Positions 17,027 to 26,852 of a stretch of DNA of 64,000 bases are shown piece after piece (the stretch's first letter is position 1; each line of letters begins with the position of its first letter). The notes beneath the pieces are model-generated. The model was given only the letters and a program-made list of their open reading frames with translations. It was not told the DNA's origin and made no database searches. A program made the position numbers and the translations under genes. Source of the stretch: Clostridia bacterium. Its GTDB lineage: Bacteria > Bacillota > Clostridia > Christensenellales > Borkfalkiaceae. The stretch lies in NCBI GenBank assembly GCA_900770185.1, contig CAAGJM010000035.1, positions 1 to 64,000 on the forward strand, read 5' to 3'.

Positions 17027-20000
17027 ATGAAACACACTTTTAAGACGCTGCTGTTAATGATCTGCGTCGTCGCAACGGTATTTGCCTTTGCGGCTTGCGA
17101 TTCAAAGACGCCTGCGCCTGAAAAGAACGTAATCGAAGCGCCCGTTATAGAAAGTAAAGTTTATAACGGTAAAGCTCAAAGCGCAAGCATAGCGGCAAGC
17201 GACGATTACGACGTAACGGTGAACGAGGGCGGAACGGACGTAGGCGAATACGACGTCGTTCTTACGCTCAAAAACACCGAAAAAGCAAAATGGAAAACGC
17301 CCGACGCGAGCGACGAAACCAAAGTTACGCTCAAGTTTGCAATAACCAAAGCGACGAACGTGATAACTTCGCTAACCCTCGAAGGGTGGACGGCGGGTAG
17401 CGAACCCAACGCCCCCGCAGCTACCGTTGCTTTCGGCGCGGCTACGTTTACCTATTCTGCCGAAGAAAACGGAACGTATTCCGAAACCGTTCCCGTAAAC
17501 GCCGGCAAATATTACGTTAAAGCGACCGTTGCGGGGACCGCTAACTACGACGGAGCCGAAAAGATTATATCTTTCGAAATAGGTAAAGTCGCTTCTACCG
17601 TAAAAACTGCTCCCGCGGCGCGTGAAAATCTTCTGGTAAACGAAGATTTAAGCGAACAAACGCTTATTACCGCGGGCGAAGCGGAAGGCGGCATAATGGC
17701 TTACGCTTTAATCGCAGGGGAAGAAGACGCACCTTCGCAAGAACTTTTAAATCCCGAAAAATGGTCTACCGAACTTCCTAAGGCAAGCGCGGCGGGTAAA
17801 TACACCGTTTACTATATGGTAAAGGGCGACGCCAACCATTCCGACAGCAAACTGAATAAAGTAGTGGTTGAAATCGCTAAAAGAGAAAACGCAATATCGT
17901 CTTTCGGCGTTGCGGATATAAAGTACGGCGAAACCCCCGCGCCAAGCGCGGTTGCAGTGAACGGAACCATAACTTTCAGCTACTCTCTTACCGAGAACGG
18001 CAATTTTGCGGCATGGGCTGACGTAGAAAAACGCGCAGGCGTGTATTACGTAAAAGCAACCGTCGATGAAAGCGACGTTTATCTCGGCAATGCTTCGGTT
18101 AAATCGTTTACCGTAAATAAAGCCGACAACGCAATTCCCGACTTTACCGTTGCGGAAATTAAATGCCATGAAGCACCCGTGCTAACGGCAACTTCTACCG
18201 CAAATACGGCGGTTACCTACAAATACGCTACCGCGGCAGACGGCGAATATCTCGACCTGACTGCCGAAACTTTGTTAACTGCCGGCACCTATTACGTTAA
18301 AGCTTACACGGCAGGCAACGAAAACTTCGTCGGCGCGGAAAGCAACGCCGCAACGCTTGTTGTCAACCACGAATTTACGTGGGATACCACCGATGAAAAT
18401 CAAGACGTTGAAAAATGCGCTTGCGGTCAAATTAACAGAACCTTTAAAAAGAGTATAAACGAAACTAACGCTCAAAAAGTAGGGCTTAATTTGTCGGTGG
18501 AGGACGGAAACGTAGTCGTTAACGAATATTCTTACGCCATCGTTTCAATTGACGGCGTAGACGATTATACTTCTATAGAAAGCGTAAAATTCGGAACTAA
18601 CCCCATAACTTTAAGTTCTTATGCGGACGAAACCGAACTTGTCGGCAACAAAATAGCGCTTAACGTTAAAGACTTCGGTATGGCGTACGGCGAACAAAAC
18701 CTGGTCGTTACGCTCAGATGTGACGGCGGCGATACGCACGACGTTAAAGTAAAAGTATTGCTTGTTTCGGCAACGCTCGCAACTAAAGCAGACCTTGATA
18801 ACTTCGGCGCGATTGCAAAGGCGTGCGAAGAAGACGCGACAACTTGGGGCGGATATTTCGAACTTGGCGCCGATATCGATTATAACGGTTACTGGACGGA
18901 ATTCTTCGGGGCGAAAAATCGCGATGAACTTGCCGCAATGAATGGTTTCGTAGGCGTGTTCGACGGAATGGGGCATAACGTTAAAGGTCTTTACGTTACG
19001 AAAAAATCCGCCGCCGATAACGGAGCGTTTATAACTAAACTCGGCGCGAACGGCGTATTGCGCAACGTTTCGTTCACAAACGCGCGCGTCGGCAACGACA
19101 GAAGTTTGCTTGTTTACAGCGGAAGCGGCTTAATCGAAAATATTTTCGTTAAATATTCGATTTTCGGCGCGGACAATTATGACGGATATAACAAAGGACA
19201 TAACTGGGGCCAGACAAGCACGATGTTCGCAAGAGGCGAATCGAGCGGCACGGTAGTTAAAAACGTTATTATCGACGTAAGCGAATGCGTAGGCGTAGCT
19301 AAACAGGTCGAAACGGTAGCAGGTTATATTATAGGTCAATGCAATAATATCGAAACGTATTCTAACGTTTACGTAGTCGGCGCGCCCGAACAATACACTC
19401 GTATTTTAAGAAACAGCGCGTTAAGTACCGAACTCGGCACCGAAACCGACTTCGCGGCGGGAACGCACCACTTCGTTTATAAATCGTTTGCGGAAATGGC
19501 AGCCGATACCGAACGCGATTATACGGAATTCAAGGCTCCGTTGTGGATTTATAAGGACGGCGGAATACCTTACGTGAAGGCGCAAGGCATATCGGCCCCC
19601 GTTTTCGTGACGACGGTTTCCGAAATAACTAAGGGTAGTTCCGCTGAATTTGCGGCGAGCGAAAATTCGATTCTGACTTTATGCGAGGCAGCGATTGCCG
19701 CCGGCATCACTTTAGAAAACGGTCGGGTAACGGTTCCTGCCGATATAGGCGAAGCGACCTTCACTCTTACCGCAACAAGCATATTCGATCCTACCATTAA
19801 AACCCAAACGTCGTTTAAGGTTATAAAAGTTCGCGAATATAAAACTTTAAGCAAACTTCACGAAATAGACCTTGACCTTGCAAACGACGCAACCGTCAAC
19901 TCTTCAAAAACCGTCGAAATCGACCTTACCGAAGACTTTAACGGCAACGCCGCGATATCTCTTGTAAAAGTCGGCGATAAGTCGGTAAGCGGATTCGAAG

Positions 20001-20881
20001 GCGTTCAGATAGTCAACGGTAAAGCAACTTTCGCAGTTTCTGATTTCGGCGTAGAATATTACGGAAACAAAGAACTTAAACTTGTTTTTGAATACGACGG
20101 AAAAGAATTCGAATATTCTATTCCCGCATTGTTCGTAACCAAAACCGTTATGAACGGCGACGACAACGTAAGAGCGATTAAAACGCTCGTTACAGCCCTT
20201 CAGGGCGGCGGATATTATCGCCTTGGCGAAAACGTTAAACTCAGCGGCGGTTGGTTTACTACAAGCGATGATTATAGAATAGGCGTAGATTATGCGTTTA
20301 AAGGCACCCTTGACGGGCAAGGTTATTCTATAAGCGGATTAAAATTGTCCGGCTGGACTAAGGGCGGCTTTATTCAAAATCTTGCCGAAAGCGGCGTTGT
20401 AAAAAATATCGCTTTCCTTGACGTCAGAATCGGCGGAGCGGCTTCTTTGATTTACACCGGTTCCGGCACCATCGAAAACGTATTCGTAAAAGTTTCCGTT
20501 ATGCCTGCAAACGGTACCGGAGAGAACGTTAGCGGAGGCTGGCGCGGCAACGAAGCGACCGTTTTCGGTTGTAGACTCGAAACCAATGCGTTCACTCTTA
20601 AAAACGTTTACGTAGATTTTTCGGCTACGAGCAGCAATCTTGCTGTGTATAAAGATAAAGATCACGTTATGCTTTTAGGAACGTACGCCGCTACTGCGAC
20701 GCTTGAAAACGTCGTCGTTACGGGTATGGCAACGGAAGTTTCGGCTAAAGTTACCAACTCTGCCGCCGTATACGTTTCTTATGCAGACGGCACGGATAAC
20801 GGCGTAGCGTTCCCCGCAAGCGGCTGGAACGAAACGTACTGGACGGTTAGCGGAACTACCGTCACTTGGAAAACAAAATAA
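17027..20881 (+). CDS. Giant lipoprotein with MBG-type and two GLUG-like modules
   Basis: At 1284 residues this is the largest protein in the window. The lipobox is FAAC with Cys24. From about 38 to 450, four or so MBG-like beta-sandwich repeats follow one another, each with the recurring phrase NAGKYYVKATV, RAGVYYVKATV or TAGTYYVKAYT and ending in an ITKA-, IGK-, IAKR- or VNKA-like linker. A short Cys-x-Cys segment (KCACGQ) at about 464-469 precedes the second half. Two GLUG-like modules lie at about 586-790 and 1043-1284 (GVFDGMGHNVKGL; GTLDGQGYSISGL). A consensus ribosome site TTGGAGG is present. No catalytic residues are visible. A stalk with terminal binding domains on the cell surface is the best reading, inferred from architecture only. 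Confidence 0.75.
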   Translation: MKHTFKTLLLMICVVATVFAFAACDSKTPAPEKNVIEAPVIESKVYNGKAQSASIAASDDYDVTVNEGGTDVGEYDVVLTLKNTEKAKWKTPDASDETKVTLKFAITKATNVITSLTLEGWTAGSEPNAPAATVAFGAATFTYSAEENGTYSETVPVNAGKYYVKATVAGTANYDGAEKIISFEIGKVASTVKTAPAARENLLVNEDLSEQTLITAGEAEGGIMAYALIAGEEDAPSQELLNPEKWSTELPKASAAGKYTVYYMVKGDANHSDSKLNKVVVEIAKRENAISSFGVADIKYGETPAPSAVAVNGTITFSYSLTENGNFAAWADVEKRAGVYYVKATVDESDVYLGNASVKSFTVNKADNAIPDFTVAEIKCHEAPVLTATSTANTAVTYKYATAADGEYLDLTAETLLTAGTYYVKAYTAGNENFVGAESNAATLVVNHEFTWDTTDENQDVEKCACGQINRTFKKSINETNAQKVGLNLSVEDGNVVVNEYSYAIVSIDGVDDYTSIESVKFGTNPITLSSYADETELVGNKIALNVKDFGMAYGEQNLVVTLRCDGGDTHDVKVKVLLVSATLATKADLDNFGAIAKACEEDATTWGGYFELGADIDYNGYWTEFFGAKNRDELAAMNGFVGVFDGMGHNVKGLYVTKKSAADNGAFITKLGANGVLRNVSFTNARVGNDRSLLVYSGSGLIENIFVKYSIFGADNYDGYNKGHNWGQTSTMFARGESSGTVVKNVIIDVSECVGVAKQVETVAGYIIGQCNNIETYSNVYVVGAPEQYTRILRNSALSTELGTETDFAAGTHHFVYKSFAEMAADTERDYTEFKAPLWIYKDGGIPYVKAQGISAPVFVTTVSEITKGSSAEFAASENSILTLCEAAIAAGITLENGRVTVPADIGEATFTLTATSIFDPTIKTQTSFKVIKVREYKTLSKLHEIDLDLANDATVNSSKTVEIDLTEDFNGNAAISLVKVGDKSVSGFEGVQIVNGKATFAVSDFGVEYYGNKELKLVFEYDGKEFEYSIPALFVTKTVMNGDDNVRAIKTLVTALQGGGYYRLGENVKLSGGWFTTSDDYRIGVDYAFKGTLDGQGYSISGLKLSGWTKGGFIQNLAESGVVKNIAFLDVRIGGAASLIYTGSGTIENVFVKVSVMPANGTGENVSGGWRGNEATVFGCRLETNAFTLKNVYVDFSATSSNLAVYKDKDHVMLLGTYAATATLENVVVTGMATEVSAKVTNSAAVYVSYADGTDNGVAFPASGWNETYWTVSGTTVTWKTK

Positions 20882-20921
20882 GCGACCGTTTACAGTATAG
20901 CGCGTAATAATCTAAACAAAC

Positions 20922-20975
20922 AACAGCGGACGTCGTTTTGAGCGGCAACGTAAAAAACGGCGTCCGTTTCGTTTA
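20922..20975 (+). terminator. Possible weak terminator or attenuator
   Basis: A 13-bp stem with one G-T pair joins 20927-20939 and 20954-20967 around a loop of about 14 bases, followed by TTTCGTTT. The T-run is poor, so part of the transcription may continue into the oxidoreductase genes. It divides the surface-protein genes from the cytosolic enzymes. Confidence 0.35.
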
Positions 20976-21111
20976 TGACGCTCGTTTGGTTTCGTCGGAT
21001 TTCGACATCGTCTTTGCGTATGCGCGGCGGCTATACGGCAACGTAGATTCGATTATATTACTTATTGATGATTTTCCGATTTTTTTATTACTTAACTTAC
21101 AAGGCTTAATT

Positions 21112-22095
21112 ATGAGAGTTGGTATAATAGGTCTCGGCGCGATTTCGCCGCTTCATATAAGGGCAATTTTAAATTGCGGACAAAAAATAACGGCAATTTG
21201 CGATATCGACGCCGAAAAACTGCGAAAAGTCAACGAAGAATTCGGGCTTAAAGGGATAGAGTACAGCGATTTCAACGCGCTTATCGCAAGCGGTAAAGTC
21301 GACGCGGTTCACGTTTGCACGCCGCACTATCTGCATGCAGAAATTATTTGTAAGGCACTACTCGCGGGGATACACGTCCTTAGCGAAAAGCCTCTCGCAA
21401 TAAGTTACGGGCAGTTGGATGAGATAGAAAAAGCAGTTAAAACTTCATCCGCTACGCTCGGAGTGTGTTTTCAAAATCGCTATAACGCGTCGATTTTATA
21501 CCTTAAAGAATTATTTAATAACAAAGATATCCTTGCGGCAACGGCTAATCTCGTATGGCGCAGGGATAAAGATTATTATTCTTCCGCGCCGTGGCGAGGC
21601 ACAAAACTTTACGAGGGCGGCGGGGTGATGATAAATCAGGCAATACACACCCTTGATATTTTGCAATGGTTTTGCGGTATGCCCGAAAGCGTTACCGCAC
21701 ATTGTTCGAACAATTCGCTGAAAGGCGTTATAGAAGTCGAAGATACGGCATTCGGGCGTTTTACGCTTAAAAACGGCGGTAATTTCGTTATAAACGCAAC
21801 TAATTCGGCGGCAAGTTGTTTCCCGATATCTATTATGTTTCAGTCAAAGACGGACGCCGCGGAACTTTCGGGCGATAACCTTATAATAAACGGAAAATTT
21901 ATTACTAAAACGGACGGCTCGCCGATATTCGGCAAAGAAGAATGGGGCGTAGGACACGGTAAACTGATTAAAGATTTTTACGATTGCCTACATAGCGGCA
22001 AAAAATTCCCCATAGACTTTTACGAGGCGTCAAAGACCGTGAAACTTATACTTAAAATGTACGAGTCAAGCGGCAAAGAAATAAATATAAAATAA
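21112..22095 (+). CDS. Gfo/Idh/MocA-family oxidoreductase
   Basis: This 327-residue NAD(P)-dependent oxidoreductase starts with the Rossmann loop GIIGLGAISPLH. The family's EKPL motif, with the catalytic-site Lys, is in HVLSEKPLAISYGQ, and the active-site region GGGVMINQAIHTLD provides the usual His. Members oxidise or reduce sugars and their derivatives, often at C3. I set the start at 21112, because the Rossmann strand begins there and AAGG lies upstream. An earlier TTG at 20938 would add 58 unrelated residues that overlap the hairpin before the gene. It is the first cytosolic enzyme of the locus. Confidence 0.9.
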   Translation: MRVGIIGLGAISPLHIRAILNCGQKITAICDIDAEKLRKVNEEFGLKGIEYSDFNALIASGKVDAVHVCTPHYLHAEIICKALLAGIHVLSEKPLAISYGQLDEIEKAVKTSSATLGVCFQNRYNASILYLKELFNNKDILAATANLVWRRDKDYYSSAPWRGTKLYEGGGVMINQAIHTLDILQWFCGMPESVTAHCSNNSLKGVIEVEDTAFGRFTLKNGGNFVINATNSAASCFPISIMFQSKTDAAELSGDNLIINGKFITKTDGSPIFGKEEWGVGHGKLIKDFYDCLHSGKKFPIDFYEASKTVKLILKMYESSGKEINIK

Positions 22096-22101
22096 ACCGA
22101 T

Positions 22102-22977
22102 ATGAAAAAAATTGTTATTTTAGGTTGTGAAAACTCTCATGCCGACGCCTTTCTCGGCTTTATAAAAAACGAAGCCGATTTTTCCGACGTTGAAGTTTTA
22201 GGCGTTTATAGCGACGATAAAGCCGCCGCAGAATCGCTTGCCGAAAAATACGGCGTTAAGTCGATGTGCGCTTTTGACGAAGCGGTCGGAAAAGTCGACG
22301 GGGTTATAGTAACCGCGCGGCACGGCGCAAACCATTTTAAATATGCCGCGCCGTATATTAAAACGGGCGTGCCTATGTTTATCGATAAACCGATAACCGT
22401 AAGCGAAGAGGACGCTTTGAAACTTGCGCGCGAGTGTAAGAAGGCGGGCGTAAAACTAACCGGCGGCTCTACCTGCGTTCATGACGAGCGCGTTCAGACC
22501 CTTAAAGCCGAACACGACGGCAACAAGGACGGAAAAACCCTTTCGGGTTTTGTTCGCTGCCCCGTAAATCTTAAAAATAATTACGGCGATTTCTATTTTT
22601 ATTCGGAACATCTCGCGGATATCGCGTCTACCGTTTTCGGATTTTATCCCGAAAGCGTAAAAGCGTATAAAAACGCCGAAAAAATCACCGTCGTATTCAG
22701 ATATAAGGATTACGACGTATTAGGGTTATACATTGACAAAAATAATTTATATTACGCAATGCGCATCGCCGAAAACGGCGTGCACGGCGAAGAGTTGCCC
22801 ATAAACGAATTAAATCCTTGTTTTAAGGTTGAATTCGATAACTTTTACGGCTTATTGTGCGGAAAAAATCAGCGGCTTTCTTACGAAGATCTTATAGCCC
22901 CGGTTTTTGTGCTTAACGCAATTAAAAGGTCGTTGGACAGCGGAAAAGAAGAAAAAGTAAATAAGTTTGAATTGTAA
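22102..22977 (+). CDS. Gfo/Idh/MocA-like oxidoreductase
   Basis: This 291-residue protein has the Rossmann opening VILGCENSHADAF in place of the standard GxGxxG and a FIDKPITVSEEDA block that keeps the family's lysine-proline. It is shorter than typical members (about 330-360), mainly in the C-terminal sheet. It follows the previous oxidoreductase by six bases and precedes the isomerase-like gene by two, so the three are probably made together. The altered nucleotide loop means the cofactor and reaction are less certain than for the neighbours. Confidence 0.82.
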   Translation: MKKIVILGCENSHADAFLGFIKNEADFSDVEVLGVYSDDKAAAESLAEKYGVKSMCAFDEAVGKVDGVIVTARHGANHFKYAAPYIKTGVPMFIDKPITVSEEDALKLARECKKAGVKLTGGSTCVHDERVQTLKAEHDGNKDGKTLSGFVRCPVNLKNNYGDFYFYSEHLADIASTVFGFYPESVKAYKNAEKITVVFRYKDYDVLGLYIDKNNLYYAMRIAENGVHGEELPINELNPCFKVEFDNFYGLLCGKNQRLSYEDLIAPVFVLNAIKRSLDSGKEEKVNKFEL

Positions 22978-22979
22978 AA

Positions 22980-23816
22980 ATGAATAAACTTATTTTATCC
23001 GCTTTTGCGGACGAATACGACGATAACTTAATTAAGCAGTGCGCCGCATTAAATAAACTCGGTATTGAAAATATCGAGCTTCGCGGCGTGAACGGTAAAA
23101 ACGTTTCGGTTTTAACCGAAACCGAAGTAAAAGATACTAAAAAGATACTTAAAGACTATGGTATCAAAGTTTCATCTATAGGTTCGCCGCTCGGTAAAAT
23201 CGACGTAAACGACGATTTGTACGGGCATTTCGAAACCGCAAAAAAAGTTTTCGAAACGGCGGACGAACTCGGCGCGAAAAACGTAAGAATTTTCTCGTTT
23301 TATTCAAAAGAAACTCCGTTTGAAAAGTCTGAAAACAAAGTTTACGACGGGCTTGAAAAGCTCGTCGAATTATCCGCCGACCGTGATTTTACGTTATGCC
23401 ACGAAAACGAAGCCTTAATTTATGGCGAAAGCCCCGAAAAATGCCTTGAAATAGCTGAATATTTCGGCGGTAAAATTAAATGCGTTTTCGATATGGGCAA
23501 CTTCGTTTTAGACGGGTTTAACCCATTATCGGCGTATAAACTTTTGTTCGATTATATAGAGTACTTTCATATCAAAGACGCCTTATACGCCGGCGCGATT
23601 GTCCCTGCCGGCAAGGGCGAAGCAAAAATAAAAGAAATTTTAGACGATTATAAAACTAACGGCAAAAAAGATACTTTTATAACCTTAGAGCCGCATTTAC
23701 AGACCTTTTCGGGGCTTAACGCGCTCATCGGTAAAAGTTTCGATAACCCCTATAAATACGAAAATCGGGAAGCGGCGTTTTTGGACGCGGCAAAAAAATT
23801 GAAAGAGTTATTATGA
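22980..23816 (+). CDS. Sugar phosphate isomerase/epimerase-like TIM barrel
   Basis: This 278-residue TIM barrel is of the AP-endonuclease-2/xylose-isomerase-like kind. The barrel strands carry the usual metal-ligand acids: GIENIELRG, LCHENEALIYG, CVFDMGNFVLDG and YFHIKDAL, with a final TLEPHL. Members include sugar isomerases, epimerases, and 2-keto-inositol or 3-keto-sugar-handling enzymes. It overlaps the next gene by four bases (ATGA). Together with the oxidoreductases it fits a path that moves a keto group along a sugar; the exact substrate is not visible. Confidence 0.85.
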   Translation: MNKLILSAFADEYDDNLIKQCAALNKLGIENIELRGVNGKNVSVLTETEVKDTKKILKDYGIKVSSIGSPLGKIDVNDDLYGHFETAKKVFETADELGAKNVRIFSFYSKETPFEKSENKVYDGLEKLVELSADRDFTLCHENEALIYGESPEKCLEIAEYFGGKIKCVFDMGNFVLDGFNPLSAYKLLFDYIEYFHIKDALYAGAIVPAGKGEAKIKEILDDYKTNGKKDTFITLEPHLQTFSGLNALIGKSFDNPYKYENREAAFLDAAKKLKELL

Positions 23817-24571
23817 AAACCTTTGTAAAAGATAAATTGCAGGTAGAAATTTTTGAAAACAGAACGCTTATGGGTGAATCCGCGGCGAAAGATATTTCGG
23901 CTAAAATAAAAGAATTGCTTGCCGAAAAGAAAGAAATAAATATGGTTTTTGCTGCCGCGCCGTCGCAAAACGACGTTTTGAAAGCGTTGGTCGCCGATAA
24001 AACGATAGAGTGGAGCAGAATAAACGCTTATCACATGGACGAATATATCGGGCTGAATAAAAACGCCCCGCAAGGGTTCGGCAACTTTCTTAAATCGCAC
24101 ATATTCGGTCTTGTTCCGTTCAAAAGCGTAAACTATATCGATATAACTACGACCGATCCCGAAAAAGAAGCCGAAAGATACGGAAATCTGTTAAAAGCGA
24201 ATCCGACGGATATCGTCGTAATGGGCATCGGCGAAAACGGTCATATCGCGTTTAACGATCCCGGCGTTGCCGACTTTAACGATAAAAGGGCGGTTAAACC
24301 CGTTCAACTCGACGAAATTTGTCGCAATCAGCAAGTGAACGACGGTTGTTTCAAGACGATTGACGATGTACCCGCTCGCGCGATGACCTTGACCGTTCCC
24401 ACCCTCGTATCCGCGCCGTGGTTGTTTTGTATAGTTCCCGCGGCGACGAAAGCAACGGCTGTTTACGAAACTATAAACGGAAAAATCGACGAGCATTGCC
24501 CCGCAAGTATTTTAAGGACGAGAGATAATGCGAAATTATATCTTGACGACAAAAGTTCTGCGTTATTATGA
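23813..24571 (+). CDS. nagB: Glucosamine-6-phosphate deaminase
   Basis: This 252-residue protein turns glucosamine-6-phosphate into fructose-6-phosphate and ammonia in the cytoplasm. The NagB signatures are complete: HMDEYIGL with the catalytic Asp76, GIGENGHIAFNDPG with its His, and the C-terminal MTLTVPTLVSAPWLFCIVPAATKA block. The length is normal for the short bacterial form. It overlaps both its neighbours by four bases (ATGA), so it is translationally coupled with the isomerase and with NagA. It provides the entry of amino sugar carbon into glycolysis. Confidence 0.95.
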   Translation: MKTFVKDKLQVEIFENRTLMGESAAKDISAKIKELLAEKKEINMVFAAAPSQNDVLKALVADKTIEWSRINAYHMDEYIGLNKNAPQGFGNFLKSHIFGLVPFKSVNYIDITTTDPEKEAERYGNLLKANPTDIVVMGIGENGHIAFNDPGVADFNDKRAVKPVQLDEICRNQQVNDGCFKTIDDVPARAMTLTVPTLVSAPWLFCIVPAATKATAVYETINGKIDEHCPASILRTRDNAKLYLDDKSSALL

Positions 24572-25722
24572 TTGAAATAAAAAGCGATAAAATAATAACC
24601 CCGAACGGCTTGCGTTCAGGGTACGTATATATCGATAACGGACTGATAGACGGTTTTTTCGAGAAGCGGCGGGCTAATATTGCTTGCTTAGATAGTTTCG
24701 ATTTTACGGGCAAATACGTGTCGCCCGGGTTTATAGATTTGCACACTCACGGCGCAGGCGGTTATCCGTTTATAAACTGCACGAAAGAAGACGTTATAAA
24801 CGCGTGTAATTTTCACTTAAAACACGGCACCACAAGCATTATGCCGACCGTTTCGGCGGGCGCTTTTGAAACTATGCGGGTAGCCGTAAAAGAAATCGCG
24901 TCGGTAAAGCGCGACAATATGACTAAAAACAATGTAATAGGCGCGCATTTAGAGGGTCCGTATTTATCGGCGAAACAGTGCGGAGCGCAATGTCCTAAGT
25001 TCATAACGAAGCCGGAAAAGTCGGATTACACGTCAATTATAGGCGAGTTCGGCGATTCAATAGCGCGCTGGACTTACGCGCCCGAAAACGACGAAACCGG
25101 CGAGTTTTGCAGGTTTTTAACTTCGCACGGAATAATCGCATCCGCAGGACACACCGACGCGAAGTACTGCGATATGAAAACCGCCGTCGAAAACGGTTGC
25201 AATCTCGTAACGCATTTGTATTCGTGTACGTCAACCGTAACGCGCGATCACGGATTCAGAAGTTTGGGCGTCATAGAAAGCACTTTTTTGCGCGACGAGC
25301 TTTGCGCCGAAATTATAGCCGACGGCAAGCATTTACCGCGCGAACTTATAAAAATGATAGTAAAAATCAAGGGCGCCGATAAAACGCTTCTTTGCACGGA
25401 TAGTTTAGCAATTGCGGGAACGGATATAAAAGAAGGCGTAATGAGCGACACTGAATTTATAGTAGAAGACGGCGTCTGTAAGTTAAAAGACCGTTCGGCA
25501 TTTGCCGGCAGTATCGCAACCGCAGATCGCCTTGTGCGGGTAATGACAAAAGAGTGCGGATTCGATATAGTTACCGCTGTTAAAATGATTACTGAAACGC
25601 CCGCAAAACTCGCAAAAATAAACGCCGGCAGCATAGAAAAAGGCAAAAGAGGCGATTTAGTCGTTTTTGACGACTGCATAAACGTAGAAACAACTTTTGT
25701 CAACGGCAAAAAATTCGATTAA
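24568..25722 (+). CDS. nagA: N-acetylglucosamine-6-phosphate deacetylase
   Basis: This 384-residue amidohydrolase removes acetate from N-acetylglucosamine-6-phosphate, making the substrate of NagB. Motifs in order: FIDLHTHG (His59, His61), GTTSIMPT, GAHLEGPYLS (metal-site Glu), SAGHTDA, THLYSCTS, then LLCTDSL with the catalytic Asp. The family usually has THLFNAM where this protein has THLYSCTS. The length fits the family. The start overlaps the stop of nagB (ATGA), so the two are coupled. Confidence 0.94.
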   Translation: MIEIKSDKIITPNGLRSGYVYIDNGLIDGFFEKRRANIACLDSFDFTGKYVSPGFIDLHTHGAGGYPFINCTKEDVINACNFHLKHGTTSIMPTVSAGAFETMRVAVKEIASVKRDNMTKNNVIGAHLEGPYLSAKQCGAQCPKFITKPEKSDYTSIIGEFGDSIARWTYAPENDETGEFCRFLTSHGIIASAGHTDAKYCDMKTAVENGCNLVTHLYSCTSTVTRDHGFRSLGVIESTFLRDELCAEIIADGKHLPRELIKMIVKIKGADKTLLCTDSLAIAGTDIKEGVMSDTEFIVEDGVCKLKDRSAFAGSIATADRLVRVMTKECGFDIVTAVKMITETPAKLAKINAGSIEKGKRGDLVVFDDCINVETTFVNGKKFD

Positions 25723-25747
25723 ACAAAAACTCCGGGAGATAATAAAT

Positions 25748-26824
25748 ATGAAAAAATTGAATATTGCAATTATCGGACAAGGCAGAAGCGGACGGGATAT
25801 TCACGGTGCTTACCTTCGTTCTGAACGTAACCTGTATTATAACGTCAAATACGTGGTTGATTTCGACGAGCGTCGCCGCAATCAGGCAAAAGAAACGCTT
25901 TATCGGGGTTGCGAAACTTTTTCGGACTATCGCGAACTGTTTAACGTTAAAGATATAGATCTCGTGGTGAACGCTTCTTACTCTCAGATGCATTACGACA
26001 TAACGAAAGATCTTATCGAACACGGGTTTAACGTTCTTACCGAAAAACCTTTTGCAAGAAATACCTTTGAATGCGAAACGCTGATTAAGCTTGCGAAGGA
26101 AAAAAACGTTTTGCTTGCGGTATTCCATAATACTCAACCCGCGCCTTTTTATTTACATGCCTTAAAGCTTGTTAAAGAGGGTGTTTTGGGCGACGTAAAG
26201 CAGGTGAGTATACGTTATAATTCTTTGTCAAGAAGGTGGGACTGGCAAACCCTGCAAAAATTTATGGGCGGCAGCGCGTACAATACCGGTCCGCACCCGA
26301 TCGCACTCGGCCTTGGCTTTCTCGATTTTGACAAATCCGCTAAGGTCGTATACTCAAAACTTGACAGAGCTTTAACGAGCGGCGATGCAGAAGATTACGT
26401 AAAGATACTTTTAACCGCGCCCGATAAGCCGCTTATCGATATAGAAATAAATTCTACCGACGCTTTCAGTAATTATTGCCTTAAAATTCAAGGCTCGAAA
26501 GGAACGCTTAAAAGCACGCAGGGACATTACGATATTAAATACATAGTCGACGGGGAAAATCCCGAGCAGCCCGTTCGCGAGCATTTTCTCGAAGACGAAG
26601 TCGGCAACCCTCTTTATTGTTCCGAAAAACTTATTACGCACGAAGAATCCGGCGATTATGAAGGAACTGCGTTTGATTTCGGCTCCGCCGCGGTTTACGA
26701 AAACGTATATCGCGTTCTGACGGAAAACGCAAAGCTTGATATGCCGCTCGAAAATGCCGCAATGGTAATTAACGTAATTGAAACGGTACATGCCTTAAAT
26801 CCGTTATCGGTTAAATTCATATAG
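25748..26824 (+). CDS. Gfo/Idh/MocA-family oxidoreductase
   Basis: This 358-residue protein is the third oxidoreductase of the family in the locus. It has the Rossmann loop AIIGQGRSGRDIH, the EKPF motif (NVLTEKPFARNT) and the GGSAYNTGPHPIALG active-site block with the family's His. The ATG at 25748 is preceded by GGGAG. An earlier in-frame start at 25697 lies within the end of nagA and is rejected. Having three paralogues in one locus suggests oxidation and reduction at separate steps or on separate sugars. Confidence 0.9.
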   Translation: MKKLNIAIIGQGRSGRDIHGAYLRSERNLYYNVKYVVDFDERRRNQAKETLYRGCETFSDYRELFNVKDIDLVVNASYSQMHYDITKDLIEHGFNVLTEKPFARNTFECETLIKLAKEKNVLLAVFHNTQPAPFYLHALKLVKEGVLGDVKQVSIRYNSLSRRWDWQTLQKFMGGSAYNTGPHPIALGLGFLDFDKSAKVVYSKLDRALTSGDAEDYVKILLTAPDKPLIDIEINSTDAFSNYCLKIQGSKGTLKSTQGHYDIKYIVDGENPEQPVREHFLEDEVGNPLYCSEKLITHEESGDYEGTAFDFGSAAVYENVYRVLTENAKLDMPLENAAMVINVIETVHALNPLSVKFI

Positions 26825-26852
26825 TAAACCAACAAACAAAAAATAAGTAGTT

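Noticed and set aside
20938..21111. Longer N-terminus of the first oxidoreductase
   Set aside because: It would add 58 residues outside the Rossmann fold and overlap the hairpin at 20922-20975; the ATG at 21112 has AAGG upstream.
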